This document shows positions 12,304 to 23,043 of a stretch of 64,000 nucleotides of DNA, piece by piece. A program made the position numbers and the translations under genes. This DNA comes from Castanea sativa. Lineage: Eukaryota; Streptophyta; Magnoliopsida; Fagales; Fagaceae. The first letter of the stretch is position 1. Each line of letters opens with the position of its first letter. The notes beneath the pieces were generated by a model, which ran no database searches, was not told the origin of the DNA, and was given only the letters and a program-made list of their open reading frames with translations. The DNA lies in NCBI RefSeq assembly GCF_040712315.1, contig NC_134014.1, positions 42,273,634 through 42,337,633 on the forward strand. Reading direction: 5' to 3'.

Positions 12304-13089
12304 AGTAAGTGCACAATTTGTATCCAGACCCAACCACGTGATGGGTTCAAGCCCAAAAAGCCTTATACAATTAAATTTATAGAACGTGGGCTTGAAACCT
12401 AGGTTTTATGGATATTGGACAACAAATAGGTGGGCTAGATTGCCACTATCTACACAATCAATTGATAAAAAATAACAGAAATTCTTCTTGGACATAAGCT
12501 GATGATGACTTATATTGCCTTTCCTTCTTCAAACAATAGATTAAAATTGAAGATGATGTGTACAGTGCTTTCTTTCTGTTTTTTTTGGTCAGATCCCCGC
12601 TCTAATGCCTTTTTCGTTCTTTTATATAACTCTTCTTCTTCTTTTCCTCTTCCACGTGTAGCACAAATCACCCAATTAGATACTTGTCCCATCTGCCACC
12701 CTCTTGAAGTCTTCAAACAATAGCTGTAAAGCTGGTCACTACCATTCAGAGGTCATTTCTCCATTGATGCGGCCAGAGAGGTAGGTGTAGAGCCTTTAAT
12801 GCGGTGGTAGCAGCTTTCTTCAAAATATTTCTCATTCATTATCCCTCTCTATAGTTTTTTGTAGAATATATCTCCACCCAATAGACCTTCCAGAATTTCC
12901 TTCCAAACATCCTGATGTGTCGTACGATCTTCACTCAACTTGGCTGAGGATATGCCCTTCCTCAAACAATCCCTAGCAACCTTTTCAGCAATAGTTTGTT
13001 TGTGGGCTTCAAAACCCTACTCAGACAAGTAAATACCCCCAAATCAGACCCAAGGCCCAAAAGAGTGTTTTGACCATTATGCCCCTACA
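12304..13089 (-). mobile_element. solo LTR related to the Ty3 element at 27075-38760
   Basis: About 786 bp align end to end with the 774-bp LTRs at 27075-27848 and 37987-38760. Shared words in order include AAGTGCACAATT, GCCTTATACAAT, CTTGAAGTCTTCAAACAATA and GATGCGGCCAG, and all end in CCCC(C)TACA or CCCCCCACA. The first base of the expected TG is mutated (AG). A perfect 5-bp duplication, CCGCT, flanks it at 12299-12303 and 13090-13094. No internal retroelement sequence remains, so it is a solo LTR left by recombination. Orientation is inferred from the full element. Confidence 0.85.
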
Positions 13090-13109
13090 CCGCTTTATGG
13101 GTTATTAAT

Positions 13110-13185
13110 GGTTGCAAATGCTTTTTGTTCATTGGGGATACTCTCCCCTATCCATCTCCTACATGAAGTTTCTAAGTCTTAAAAG

Positions 13186-13218
<33 letters not shown>

Positions 13219-13501
13219 ACAAAAACTCATCACTTTTATGTCCATGTAAATCAAGAAGGTGTCGTTTGACTCTTTTTTTTCCAAGTGTTTTGGGCATCTA
13301 AGTGAAGATTCGTTTTTCTTACAGTAGTTTGGATTTTTTTTATACGATGTAATCGTGCTACCCTAACGTATGCTAGTGTTGCAAAAGAGAAAAAATGGGT
13401 CATTTGTCCATCTTTCTTTTTCCATTGTATATTATTTTTCCCAATTAATAAAGTCTACTATTGTTTCCTCTATATATAAAAAAAAAAGGTTGCAAATGCT
13501 T
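13110..13501 (+). mobile_element. retroposed transcript 3' end with 14-bp target duplication
   Basis: The insert at 13124-13487 is flanked by a perfect 14-bp direct repeat, GGTTGCAAATGCTT, at 13110-13123 and 13488-13501. It ends in about 10 A residues and has the polyadenylation signal AATAAA at 13447-13452, about 25-30 nt before the tail. A second, 36-nt A-rich run lies at 13181-13216. These are the marks of LINE-machinery retroposition of an mRNA or LINE 3' end. No protein-coding part is recognisable, so the parent is unknown. Confidence 0.75.
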
Positions 13502-15810
13502 ATTCTTTATGCTTTAATAAAATTTTCTTATTTTGCGTTATGATATGTATTATGATAATAAGAGATCATGGGAAAGGAAAGAGTGCTGGAAGTCTGAAAT
13601 TTTAAAATTGTCTTTTTAACCTGGTTATTAGATTCCAAATCATTGGGTTATAATTTTTTTGGTTTAATTAATTACTACTTTGATCCTAAATGAGTCAAAT
13701 GTATCAGTTAATTATTATTATTATTATTATTTTTGAGAATAATGTCAGTTTAATTTAAGAGAAGTGTAATGTCTACAACATATTTACAACAAATCATAGG
13801 TGACAAGTTGTTATTGGTTCTAATTTGAATCCACAATTTAAATTATTTTTTTGTCCACCCATAATAACCAATAATAACCTACCACTTAGAATTTATTGTA
13901 AAAATGTTATGGACATAACATTTCTTAATTTAATCTCTTAACTTTTTTTTATATTATGTCAAAATAATCCATGTTAGTAAGTAATAAATTAATAGGAAAA
14001 TTGATATATATGACTAATGAACATATTAAATTTTTTTTGCCAACTAGGATGCCACGTGAAATTCCACATCACCTTAATTACCAAAAAAAAAAAATGTTAC
14101 TTTGCTCTTTGTCTATCGTTATTTCCATGTGTGACCAATAATTGCACGCAACGTGTCCAGCCTTTTTAAAAATAAAACTTTTGGTCCAAGTCAAATTAAA
14201 CAATGTTAAAAAAATTAGCACATTAATATTTTGTCAGGCCACGTATGATACAAATTACCTAGCATTGAAGAAAGGACATAAAGAAATATGTTTACAAAAT
14301 TTTAGGGACAAAAAAGCATATATTTTAAAGTTAGAGACGAAAACCAAAAGAGCTCTTGGTAAAATATAAAAATTAAAACAATATTTTACCCTAAACTTTA
14401 TAAATAGATTGAATTGTATCCCATAATTAAGGGCAAAAGTGCAATTAACCCTGAAATTTAATCATGCCCCGTTCCATAACGCCTTAAAAAAGAAAGAGTT
14501 GAGGATGAAGATTACTACGTGAATTTGCATTTCACGCTCTTGAATTTCTGCTAGGTCTCCGCATTGATGCTGTGGAATTTTTAACGTGTGGTGGAGATTC
14601 CATGCGCATAAATAAAAGATCGCGAGACGTTGAAATGTTCCTTGCGAACAGTGAGATGTTGAAAAAGAGTGGCTGATCGCTTCTGAGCAAAAGAGAGTAC
14701 TTGATTTGTTTATTACTTTGTACTTTTCTTTTTCTGCAGTATTACCCATGATGCAAACATAAAGAGCGGATCGCAACAAAAATAGTTTTTGTGCAAATTG
14801 TGCTTTTGTACATTCCAAAAGTCGAATGCGTGCACAGTGCACACAGTTACTCCAATCGAGGTGGATTGAACTAACATGTGCATTATTATTTTATTATCTA
14901 TTACAATATTCTAAAGAACAAAATTTCAATACAAATTGTTTGTTTGTATTTAAAAAAAAAAAAATCAAACAGGCTGTAATAGTCGTTTGTCTTCTGGTTG
15001 TGTTGTTTTTATTAAAAGTTGGATTTGGTACAGTTCAGCTGAAAAATCTCCAATATTTTAATTTCTTTTACTGAATTTCATTTTGCTTAAAAAAAATTGT
15101 TTCATCTTAATTTACCCCAATAAAAAGGATAAGATTTCATGCTTATGTCATTTTGTCTTAATTGATCGAAATTTAAAGTTTCGCATTCATGCGTAAGAGA
15201 ATTATATTTTTTTTTAACAATAACAACAACAACAATTTATTTATTTTTTTGTCTGTAAGAAAGAATAGATTGAGCATAACCTTTCACAGTCTTGATCTTG
15301 AGAAAATATTCTTGTTTGATCACTCTTAATTATGTTTTCTTACTTTAAGATCCTTGTAATACTAGTATGTTACAATTATGATTTCTTACATTAAGATCCT
15401 TGTAATACAGCAATTGACACGTCTTGAAAATTTCAATTGAGATATTTAAGGTTCAAGTAATTTCTTCCCCAATTATCAAATTATAAAATTTTAAGTCTCA
15501 TGCTATAAAATTAGTATGCCCAACATCATTAATTCAAATACTTATTTATTATTTTCTTGAAGTGTGGCCACATTCATTATTACATCAATTTGTAAGTTTC
15601 TTTTGTAGTAATGTTATACCTTTAGTATTTTCCAAAAAAAAAAAAAAGTCATATTGAAATGTAAGAATAATGAAATTTTATTATAAAAAAAAGTATGATG
15701 TAAAAAATACTAGTTAAATATTATTTTAAATGATAATAAAAGATTTATTTATATCTATCGTTTTGAGTTTCCAAATTTGTCAGCGGGCTTGAGTGAGACC
15801 CACCACAATT
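13502..15810. other. AT-rich spacer
   Basis: No gene is supported. The longest frames (126 codons at 14462-14842 minus, 82 at 14826-15074 plus) overlap in opposite directions and show no recognisable domain. Short runs of (ATT)n occur at about 13711-13730, and phrases typical of decayed plant repeats near 14380-14460. Confidence 0.4.
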
Positions 15811-17361
15811 AGGGACGGCTCAACAATTTTGAGGGCCTTAGGCGAAAATTTTAAGTGGGGCCTTTTTACATTTAAAAATTAATCAAATAATATATATCTA
15901 ATTTTTTTATTTAATTAAAAATGATAATTTAACTAAAAATAAAATTTTAAGTATAGAAGGATAGAATCGGTTATTGCAATTTTTCTAAAGCCGTGACCAC
16001 TGTAAAGTTTAAAGTCTAAATCTGCACAAATAAAAATTAATTTATTCTATGATTCAATAAATTAGTGTCACTATAATACAAATAAGTCGAAATGATACCC
16101 ATCAAATTATTACTTAGTATGATAATTTATAATAGTCAGTAAAGTGAGCAAAATGTGTTGTCTTATAACTGTGGGTTGCACTATACAGTGCGCAACTATG
16201 CAGTGCAGCCTGTGTTGTTGTGCGCCTATGTACAGTGCAGTGCAGATGTGAGATGTCCAGGCCTATACTCCTATGGCTAAGTGTAAAAGGCTAAAAGCAA
16301 AACACGTGTCCTATCATAGCAGAAAATGGTCCAATTAAGTATGAAGAGAGGGGCATAATTTTGTATCAATATTTTGAATTAATATTTTCCCAAGGAATAA
16401 GCCTTGTGCCACATAAAGTGGCACAACAAATGCCACAACTTGCTCATGTGGCGAGTTATGGTTAGTGGAAGGGTGGTGGTAGGTCCATGTGGGGACACCC
16501 TTCCACCAACCACATAGGCGAGTTGTGGCATTTGTTGTGCCACTTTATGTGGCACTAGAAGGACTCTCTCCCAGGTCCCAGCCTGTCTTATGACTAAAAA
16601 CCAGGGTCAACTTGTGCAGTGATTAGTGAAATAAATAAACGTGTCTCACTCCCATCAATGACTTGTGCAGTGAAATAAGAGAGGAGCATAAAATGGTCTT
16701 ATCATAGTAAAAACGTGTCCCATCAATCAATTGTGCAATAAACTAAACTAAAAAATATATATAATTTAAGTTAAATAAACATCAGACTCATCATCTTCAT
16801 TTTTGGATAAAGAGGGGAAGAAGATTACCTCAGGCTCTGGTACGCTTCCCCTTTTCAATTTTGAATTTCTTGTGTATTGAAGGAAATCAACAAAGAAAAA
16901 TTTCAAGCTAGATTGAGTTTATGGAAAAGGATCAAGAATCAAGAAAAAGGTAAGAATATAGTCAGATGGAGAGGCAGAGAGATAGAGAGATGAGAGATTT
17001 TTTTTAAAAAAATTTATAATCTCTATTTTAGTAAATTTCAAGACAATTACGTTTTATTATTAATAAATTTTTTGGTATTAATTTTTATTTTAGCATATTT
17101 CAAGAATGAAATAATAAGTTTGTCTCCTAAAATTTAATTTTGTTAGCTAAACTTTGAGTATTTTTGTTTTTTCCCTTTTTAATCTTTTGAATTTTCGGAT
17201 ACAATTAGGGCTTTTTAATTCATTTTATTGACCAATAAAAGTGCTTAAATGTTTTTTTAATTAAAATATATAGATAAATATATATTATATATATATAATT
17301 TTTTTTACAAGTGGGGGCCTTAGGCAATTGCATCAATTGCATCACCTATAGAGCCGGCCCT
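15811..17361. mobile_element. 1.55-kb TIR DNA transposon, non-autonomous
   Basis: The ends are AGGGACGGCTC (15811-15821) and GAGCCGGCCCT (17351-17361), an 11-bp inverted repeat with one mismatch. Just inside each end is a GGCCTTAGGC-type word in inverted orientation. The element is flanked by a perfect 10-bp direct repeat, CACCACAATT, at 15801-15810 and 17362-17371. A 9-10-bp duplication fits Mutator-like elements; hAT (8 bp) is the alternative. No transposase is readable. A short ATG-led frame at 16921-16949 runs into a GTAAGA splice donor at 16950 and may be the remains of a first exon. Confidence 0.75.
16406..16555. repeat. 150-bp foldback inside the TIR transposon
   Basis: The arms GTGCCACATAAAGTGGCACA...(16406 on) and its complement (to 16555) pair over about 40 bp, followed by further pairing (TGGCGAGTTATGG against CCACATAGGCGAG-type words). 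It is probably a separate MITE nested in the larger element. Each arm is itself partly palindromic (GTGCCAC...GTGGCAC). Confidence 0.65.
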
Positions 17362-17410
17362 CACCACAATTTCAATTAAACATCTTTGTTGTTGGTATCT
17401 AAAGAGTATT

Positions 17411-17790
17411 AAAGGACGAAGGAGACTAAAATACAAAGAACAACAAAACTCCAAAACTAAATTATTTCATGAACTTAGGAAGCTACGGGAGAAGAAATGA
17501 AAAGGATGAAATGTGGATAAAGACAAGACAACTACAAGACGAACATAGGAGGGTGTAAGAAGATCATGGAGGCTTATTAATGACATATATTGCTAGAATA
17601 CTATAGAAAATAACTGCAGAATATGGGATAGAACACAGAACAAGATACAACAAACTGATAGATAGTATTATGTTGAACAAGTTTTTTACAGGACTGGAAG
17701 ACATAGACTGTAAAATATTACACAAGCTAGCTGACTCTCTAATTTTTCTTCCTCTTATTCACTCTCTCTTTTCTGTTCTTGCTTCACTCT
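17411..17790 (-). repeat. inverted copy of the pararetroviral RNA leader
   Basis: This arm is the reverse complement of 18011-18386, with few substitutions and a few short indels. Its inner edge (17790) corresponds to the base about 32 nt downstream of the viral TATA box, that is, the expected transcription start. So it copies transcribed leader and not promoter. It most likely derives from viral RNA reverse-transcribed and joined head to head. Confidence 0.8.
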
Positions 17791-17978
17791 CCTTTCAAGA
17801 ATGCATGAATTATCACTAGTCCTTTACTTCAGTTCCAGGATTTCCGTTGTCAGAAGAAGATTTTGCAGAAGCCAGCCAGTACTGCGTCCTCCGCCAGTTT
17901 CCAACACCTGTAAAGCAAGAACTCAGAATTCACGCTTTGTTACTGTAAATTATTTCGTCTTCTTGTAAAATGTTTGCC

Positions 17979-17987
17979 TATAAAAAG
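17979..17987 (+). promoter_or_regulatory. TATA box of the pararetroviral pregenomic-RNA promoter
   Basis: TATAAAAAG lies about 30 bp upstream of the start of the leader copy. By analogy with the 35S promoters of Caulimoviridae it would drive the terminally redundant pregenomic RNA. The unique 220-bp stretch 17791-18010 between the inverted arms holds this promoter. Confidence 0.65.
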
Positions 17988-18010
17988 GCCCTTTGTATCA
18001 TTAGTTTAGC

Positions 18011-18448
18011 AGAGTGAAGCAAGAACAGAAAAGAGAGAGTGAATAAGAGGAAGAAAAATTAGAGAGTCAGCTAGCTTGTGTAATATTTTACAGTCTATGT
18101 CTTCCAGTCCTGTAAAAAACTTGTTCAACATAATACTATCTATCAGTTTGTTGTATCTTGTTCTGTGTTTTATCCCATATTCTGCAGTTATTTTCTATAG
18201 TATTCTAGCAATATATGCGAATTAATAAACTAATGATCTTCTTACTATCACATGTTCGTCTTGTAGTTGTCTCGTCTTTATCCACATTTCATCCTTTCCA
18301 TTTCTTCTCTCGTAGCTTCCTAAGTTCATGAAATAATTTAGTTTTGGAGTTTTGTTGTTCTTTGTATTTTAGTCTCCTTCGTCCTTTAGTCTTTTACATT
18401 TGGTTTCGTCTCCTTTCACTTACTTCTTCGTCCACTTCTCCCTATATG
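18011..18448 (+). other. pararetroviral RNA leader (R region)
   Basis: This is the transcribed leader from the inferred start at about 18011 up to the primer-binding site. The part to 18386 is repeated in inverted orientation at 17411-17790. No long open frame is present, as expected for a caulimovirid leader. Confidence 0.65.
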
Positions 18449-18461
18449 TGGTATCAGAGCC
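18449..18461 (+). promoter_or_regulatory. tRNA-Met primer-binding site
   Basis: TGGTATCAGAGCC is complementary to the 3' end of plant initiator tRNA-Met, the minus-strand primer used by Caulimoviridae. It lies about 440 nt after the inferred transcription start and 370 nt before the first viral gene, as expected. Many copia elements share this primer site, but the movement-protein gene downstream settles the case. Confidence 0.85.
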
Positions 18462-18819
18462 TACCTTTCACTCTGAACTAGCAGTTTTATGTTGCCAACC
18501 TTGCACTCAACATCCATATACATGCAATCTTTTCCAAAAACTGGTAAAGCCTCAGAATCAGTTTCTCTCTCCTTTGATTAGTACACTTGAATTATTGTCC
18601 TGATTAGTATGCTCTGTGATTAACAGTTGCCACTAATTGTGGATCCTCTGTAATAATCACATTAGAAAACGAGATTTGATAATCAAGTAGAAACTAAGGA
18701 GTTGTACTAAAAGTGTCAAAGAATTATTTTTCCTGAGTAGTCTAGTGGACATGAGCCTAGGAGTGGCGTTTTAGTCCTGTCAGATCTTAGGAAAATTGTT
18801 CTTCATTTTAGAAACAGTC

Positions 18820-20022
18820 ATGGCCAGTTCCAGTTCATCATCCTCAGCAGTCCCATCCTCAGCAGTCCCTGATACCATTACCACTTCTTGTGATCTTTCC
18901 CTTAGAAAATCTACTGCAAATAGATTAGAGTATTTATATGAAATATCCCATATTCCTGAAGATAGTAAAATACCTATTACAGACTTTCCCATTGTAAATC
19001 CCTATACTGTGTTTGATAAACCCCAAAAAACCTTCAAAAAATCCATAAAAAAATTTCTAGGTCCTTCCCAACCCTCTAGTGTCAAAGAGTATGTCCAAGC
19101 TTCAAAGTTTGACCAGTTCAGTATTCCAGCCAGTGAGAAAGAAAATTTTATCACTCTTGCTCTTCCCAGAGAGTTTGTAATTCCATGGCAAAGACAAGGT
19201 TATACTCACCTCCATTTTGGTGCAGTAAGACTTGCACTCACCTTTCATGGCAGAAAAGGACTCCCTATAGCTTCTAGAATTGCTCTCCTTGATTCTAGAT
19301 TTATGGAATATCACAATGCAGTCATTGGTACAGTCCAAACTACACTTAATGCAGGAACAGTCTTTGTCACCCTTTTTCCCAATTTCAACATGTCTCTCAA
19401 AGATCCTCACATATGTGATGCTCTTAAAGTTCAAGTTCAGATTACAGGAGCCTCTCAAGTACCAGATACTTTTGCTGCCACACTTCACTACCAACTTGCT
19501 TACAGACTCCAGAACCATGCTTTTGATGTAGCCATACCAGAGTTTGCCCAGTCCAATGATGCTCTTTTGATCCAAGTTGATCCAGGCATGACGCCTACGT
19601 GCACATTTGTTCCAAGACAATTGGATAAAGACCAGATGAAAAAACTTTTTCCAGAAAGATGGATTACAAAGTATGAGATTCTCCATCAGGTATCTCAGCC
19701 AATCCAGTCCCACACTCCTTTTTTCATCAGAAACCAAAATGGTGAAGTTGAAGTCAGATTTATAACAACCACACCAGAAAAAGAAGAAGTGACAGTCTTT
19801 CCAACAGCTATGCTCCAGCCAGTTTCTTATGAAGGTCTTGATGGTCTTCAGATCAAAGCATTTCAAGAAAATGGAAAACCTGTCTATGAAGGAAAATCAC
19901 CCACAGGCCATATATGGTGGGATGTTTGTGATTGTGAAGAATGCAGAGAAGAAGAAATATTTGAAGAAGATAAGAAAAGAAGAAAGAAGAAGTCTTCCCA
20001 GCAGATTCTCAAAGAAAGATGA
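18820..20022 (+). CDS. caulimovirid movement protein (endogenous pararetrovirus)
   Basis: A 400-residue open frame from the ATG at 18820, which has a G at +4 and opens with a serine run. A longer start at 18796 adds eight residues and looks less likely. The central part (about residues 100-260) carries 30K-superfamily features, including ALLDSRFMEYHNAVIGTV followed by an N-A-G-T and PNFN stretch. The C-terminus is acidic, then lysine-rich. Such proteins form tubules or modify plasmodesmata for cell-to-cell spread. The frame is uninterrupted although the downstream viral genes are broken. The best fit is the petuvirus/florendovirus side of the family; the genus is not decided. Confidence 0.8.
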   Translation: MASSSSSSSAVPSSAVPDTITTSCDLSLRKSTANRLEYLYEISHIPEDSKIPITDFPIVNPYTVFDKPQKTFKKSIKKFLGPSQPSSVKEYVQASKFDQFSIPASEKENFITLALPREFVIPWQRQGYTHLHFGAVRLALTFHGRKGLPIASRIALLDSRFMEYHNAVIGTVQTTLNAGTVFVTLFPNFNMSLKDPHICDALKVQVQITGASQVPDTFAATLHYQLAYRLQNHAFDVAIPEFAQSNDALLIQVDPGMTPTCTFVPRQLDKDQMKKLFPERWITKYEILHQVSQPIQSHTPFFIRNQNGEVEVRFITTTPEKEEVTVFPTAMLQPVSYEGLDGLQIKAFQENGKPVYEGKSPTGHIWWDVCDCEECREEEIFEEDKKRRKKKSSQQILKER

Positions 20023-21632
20023 AGCGGGGAGACCCGGAAGTCGACCTCCTTGGAGAACCCTCGGGAAGGTTTGATTACTATGTCCTTTACCCCGAGATCC
20101 GAGAAAACAAAAACCTCCACCCTTTTCCCCATGCAAAGAAAGTCATGATCAAAACCAACAAAACCGAAACCACCTTTAATCCCATATTACCGAAGAAAGT
20201 CCTTCCCAAAATACAAAAATGTCATCCTAAACCTCCCGAGTCAAACCCACACACAAAAGCCCTTACCTGTTATATGTTTGACCATGCATCACCCCTCATA
20301 CTCACAAAATTTTCCTCCCTTAGAAAGTTTTGACCACCCTAAACCAATGTAAAACATGTTTGGAAGATAAAAAACACTGTTGGAACCAATTCTGTTGTAA
20401 GTAAAAAACGGTCTCATCGGCGAAGCGGCCACGCAATTGGCGGGCGAGAAAATGCGCTAGCACGGGGAATCGAGTCCTTTAAAAAATTCTTGACAACCAA
20501 CAAAAGTTAGTGAAGCGGTATCCAATACCTTTTCATCCTCGAAATTCCTCATTGAAGATTTGAAGAAGAAGATAATGTCAATTGAACAAGAATTGGAGAC
20601 AATTGTTTCTACGATAAAGGATTTGTCTATATCCTTTCCCCCTCGTTGGGCAAAAGAAAAAGAAAAAAAGCGAGTTGTTGATGCAACTCCGGTCTTTGGA
20701 GAACTCACAGAAAGCGGCTACTCAAGCTCTTCCAATGCAAGTTTACATGCCATACCAACCTCGTTAATCCTTGTATAAAGATCTTGTCCATACCGGTACC
20801 CTCACCATTTTCCCCCGTTTCCCATTACCAAAACCTCCAACCATTAAACATGACACATCCGGCTAAAAACCCTTTTAAACCATGTGGACTCTTTCCCAAA
20901 CATACCAAACCCAACACTTACTACCTCGAAGCTAGAACCCGGACTTGAACCTCCAACCAAACCACAAAAATGAACCTCCTCCCATAAAAAAAGACAAAGA
21001 ACCATTATACCAACCACCGGACCCAACCATTGGTGCTTCCTCCAGACCCCCGAGATATGAACTTGTTAGCCATAAATGCGACCCTCCAAAACCCGATATC
21101 ATCATTTCTCGGAGACTTTAACTCTTGAGAACCAACGGAACCCTTTGTCCTCCCGGTCATTGATGAAGCGAGATCTAGACTTGTCGATCTTGACTTAGAT
21201 GAAGTCTTTATGGTGATCCAAAAGTGGAAGAAGAAGATGATGTCCTCCGCCCTAAACAACCTCCACCTCCACCACCACCAATATTTCCAACACCACCTGT
21301 CATCCACGATCATCATACAAGATTAACCTACTCATCGACCACGGATTCAAAACACTGTTCACCCTTGATAACGAGTCCTCCTTCCAAATGGCATGATGAA
21401 ATTTTCAACATGTATTCATGGTGTACGAGTGAACTTCAAGCTCCAAACAATACGGTTGCCCGAGATAATTGCCAAATTTGTAGCAAGACTCACGGGTAGG
21501 CGAGACAATGGTGGATTAACCTTGGAGAATACGAGGCGAAAGACAAGCAGCCCGAGTAACACACTCGAGGATTTTTCACGATCCTCCATAATGAATTTCT
21601 TGGTTCATTAGCCCATTACTGCTTGAAGTAGC
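20023..21632 (+). pseudogene. decayed pararetroviral polyprotein segment before the coat protein
   Basis: This region is coding-derived but broken by many frameshifts and stops. Fragments are readable in different frames: an early piece at 20019-20333, a piece near 20420-20560 with an NWRA-type word and NQQKLV, a coiled-coil stretch at 20560-20660 (IEQELETIVSTIKDL), a proline run near 21257-21290 and a KWHDEIFNMYSW piece near 21388-21425. They follow the order expected in a petuvirus-like ORF1 between movement protein and coat protein. The reading frame is not restored here. Confidence 0.65.
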
Positions 21633-22571
21633 TTGAGAGATGAGTTCCTATTGATGAAATGTTGTTCTTTTGAAAGAAAAGATTTGGAGAAACACTTTGA
21701 CGAATGTCAAGCAGGATATTATGCCTTTAATGGCATGGATGATGTCAATTCCAAGCACACTTTCTTGAATTCTTTTCCAGAACCACTTGGTGATGAAACT
21801 CTTCGCATGATGAATCTTCAAAAAATCACCTTGCAGCAAGCCTCTCTTGGAGAAATCTATCAGCATGTCCTTATTGCTTTGGAAAAACTATGCAATCAAA
21901 GAAAGTTTCTTTCGGAGATTGACAAGATCCATAGCAAGCTCAAAGACAATTGCAAAAGAAAAGATTTGCAGATTAAGTGTTATGATAAGAATTGTTCTTG
22001 TCCAACCAAGAGAAGAGATCATTACAAAAAGTATTCTTGGAAGAAGAAGAAATATTCTCATCCAAAGAAGAAGTTTTTCAGAAAAAAGAAATGGAAGTTT
22101 CTCAGAAGAAAGCAATTCAAAGGAAAAAATTCAAAAGTTTGTTTTGTATGCAGAAAGCCCGGTCATTTTGCAAAAAATTGTCCAAAGAAAGCTAAAGCAG
22201 CAAAGCTTTTGGAGCAAGCCCAGATTCATGCAGATGATACCCCATTTTCAGATGTGGAATCACTCTTTTCACTTGATGATGATTATTCTCCCCAAGCCTT
22301 AGCAGTCATTGCCTATTCATCCTCAGAAGACGAACCAGATTCAAGCATTACAGATGATTCAGATCCAGAAATCCAAACCATATACACATCTCAGCCTCTT
22401 ATAGCCCCAATAATTGGCCCCACACCAACAACTTGGATTGAAAAGGTTAAGCCGCCAAGGACCCAATTAGATTATTCATGTGGCTTACCATTGTTGTCCT
22501 TAATAATTAATGCTCACCCAACAACTTGGATTGAAAAGGTTAAGCCGCCAAGGACCCAATTAGATAAGTGA
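21633..22571 (+). pseudogene. pararetroviral coat-protein region with CCHC zinc knuckle
   Basis: A 312-codon open stretch, continuing the broken frame upstream. It contains a capsid-like helical part (residues about 1-110), a lysine-rich nucleic-acid-binding block (about 127-165), a canonical C-x2-C-x4-H-x4-C zinc knuckle (C170, C173, H178, C183) and an acidic serine-rich tail. This is the usual order at the C-terminus of caulimovirid coat proteins. Protease, reverse transcriptase and RNase H, which should follow, are absent, so the copy is truncated. Its last 16 residues repeat an upstream stretch. Confidence 0.75.
22425..22565 (+). repeat. 48-bp direct duplication at the pararetrovirus 3' break
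   Basis: Two identical 48-bp units at 22425-22472 and 22518-22565 (93-bp spacing) encode PTTWIEKVKPPRTQLD twice. The second copy ends at the stop codon where viral similarity ends, suggesting slippage or repair at the truncation point. Confidence 0.8.
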
Positions 22572-22609
22572 GCCAATAGAGACTTTTTTTCCTCTCAAAT
22601 AAAGTGATA

Positions 22610-22765
22610 ATAAACCCTTTTTTTTTTAATACAAGATAAAAATTTTATTCTAGTCTAATCTAAGTATATATGTATGTGAAGCTCCCTCTTAGAGACTTGA
22701 ATCTCGACTCTTATCTCCCATAGCCTATAAGCATTTATACTTGTAGAATGACCATCACACTAAAA
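22610..22765 (-). mobile_element. tRNA-derived SINE, copy 2
   Basis: Same family and orientation as 1299-1449: T run at the left (A tail on minus), then TCTAGTCTAATCTAAGTATA, AGACTTGAATCTCGACTC (B-box region on minus) and TAGAATGACCATCACAC. It is more diverged than copy 1 and its target duplication is unclear. It lies about 40 bp beyond the broken end of the pararetrovirus. Confidence 0.6.
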
Positions 22766-23043
22766 ATGTGCGGTAGTAAATGGTAATAAATCTTGATGTG
22801 TCTAGCGTGAACATGAAAATGATACATTGGATTGATGGTGAGGTGCGATATGTTGAGACATTGCCATGCATTAAACAAAGTAGGTGATTGAATTGAGAAA
22901 CACATCAATGTATTGGAGAATAAAGGAGAGCCATGTAAGTTTTACAGTTGTTGATTGATGTAGTCAGGAGCGTGATACTACTTGGTCTCGACACTAGATC
23001 AGGCGACTTCGTCAAAGTTCTAGCATCCCAATCTTTAAAACAT

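Noticed and set aside
14462..14842. 126-codon minus-strand frame
   Set aside because: No recognisable domain, no splice or promoter support; length is possible by chance in this composition.
18449..18461. Primer site read as part of a copia retrotransposon
   Set aside because: No LTR edge next to it and no gag-pol of copia type; a movement-protein gene follows, so it is caulimovirid.
19102..19866. 254-codon minus-strand frame opposite the movement protein
   Set aside because: Shadow of the plus-strand viral gene; composition is skewed (Lys/Phe/Ser) and no domain is seen.
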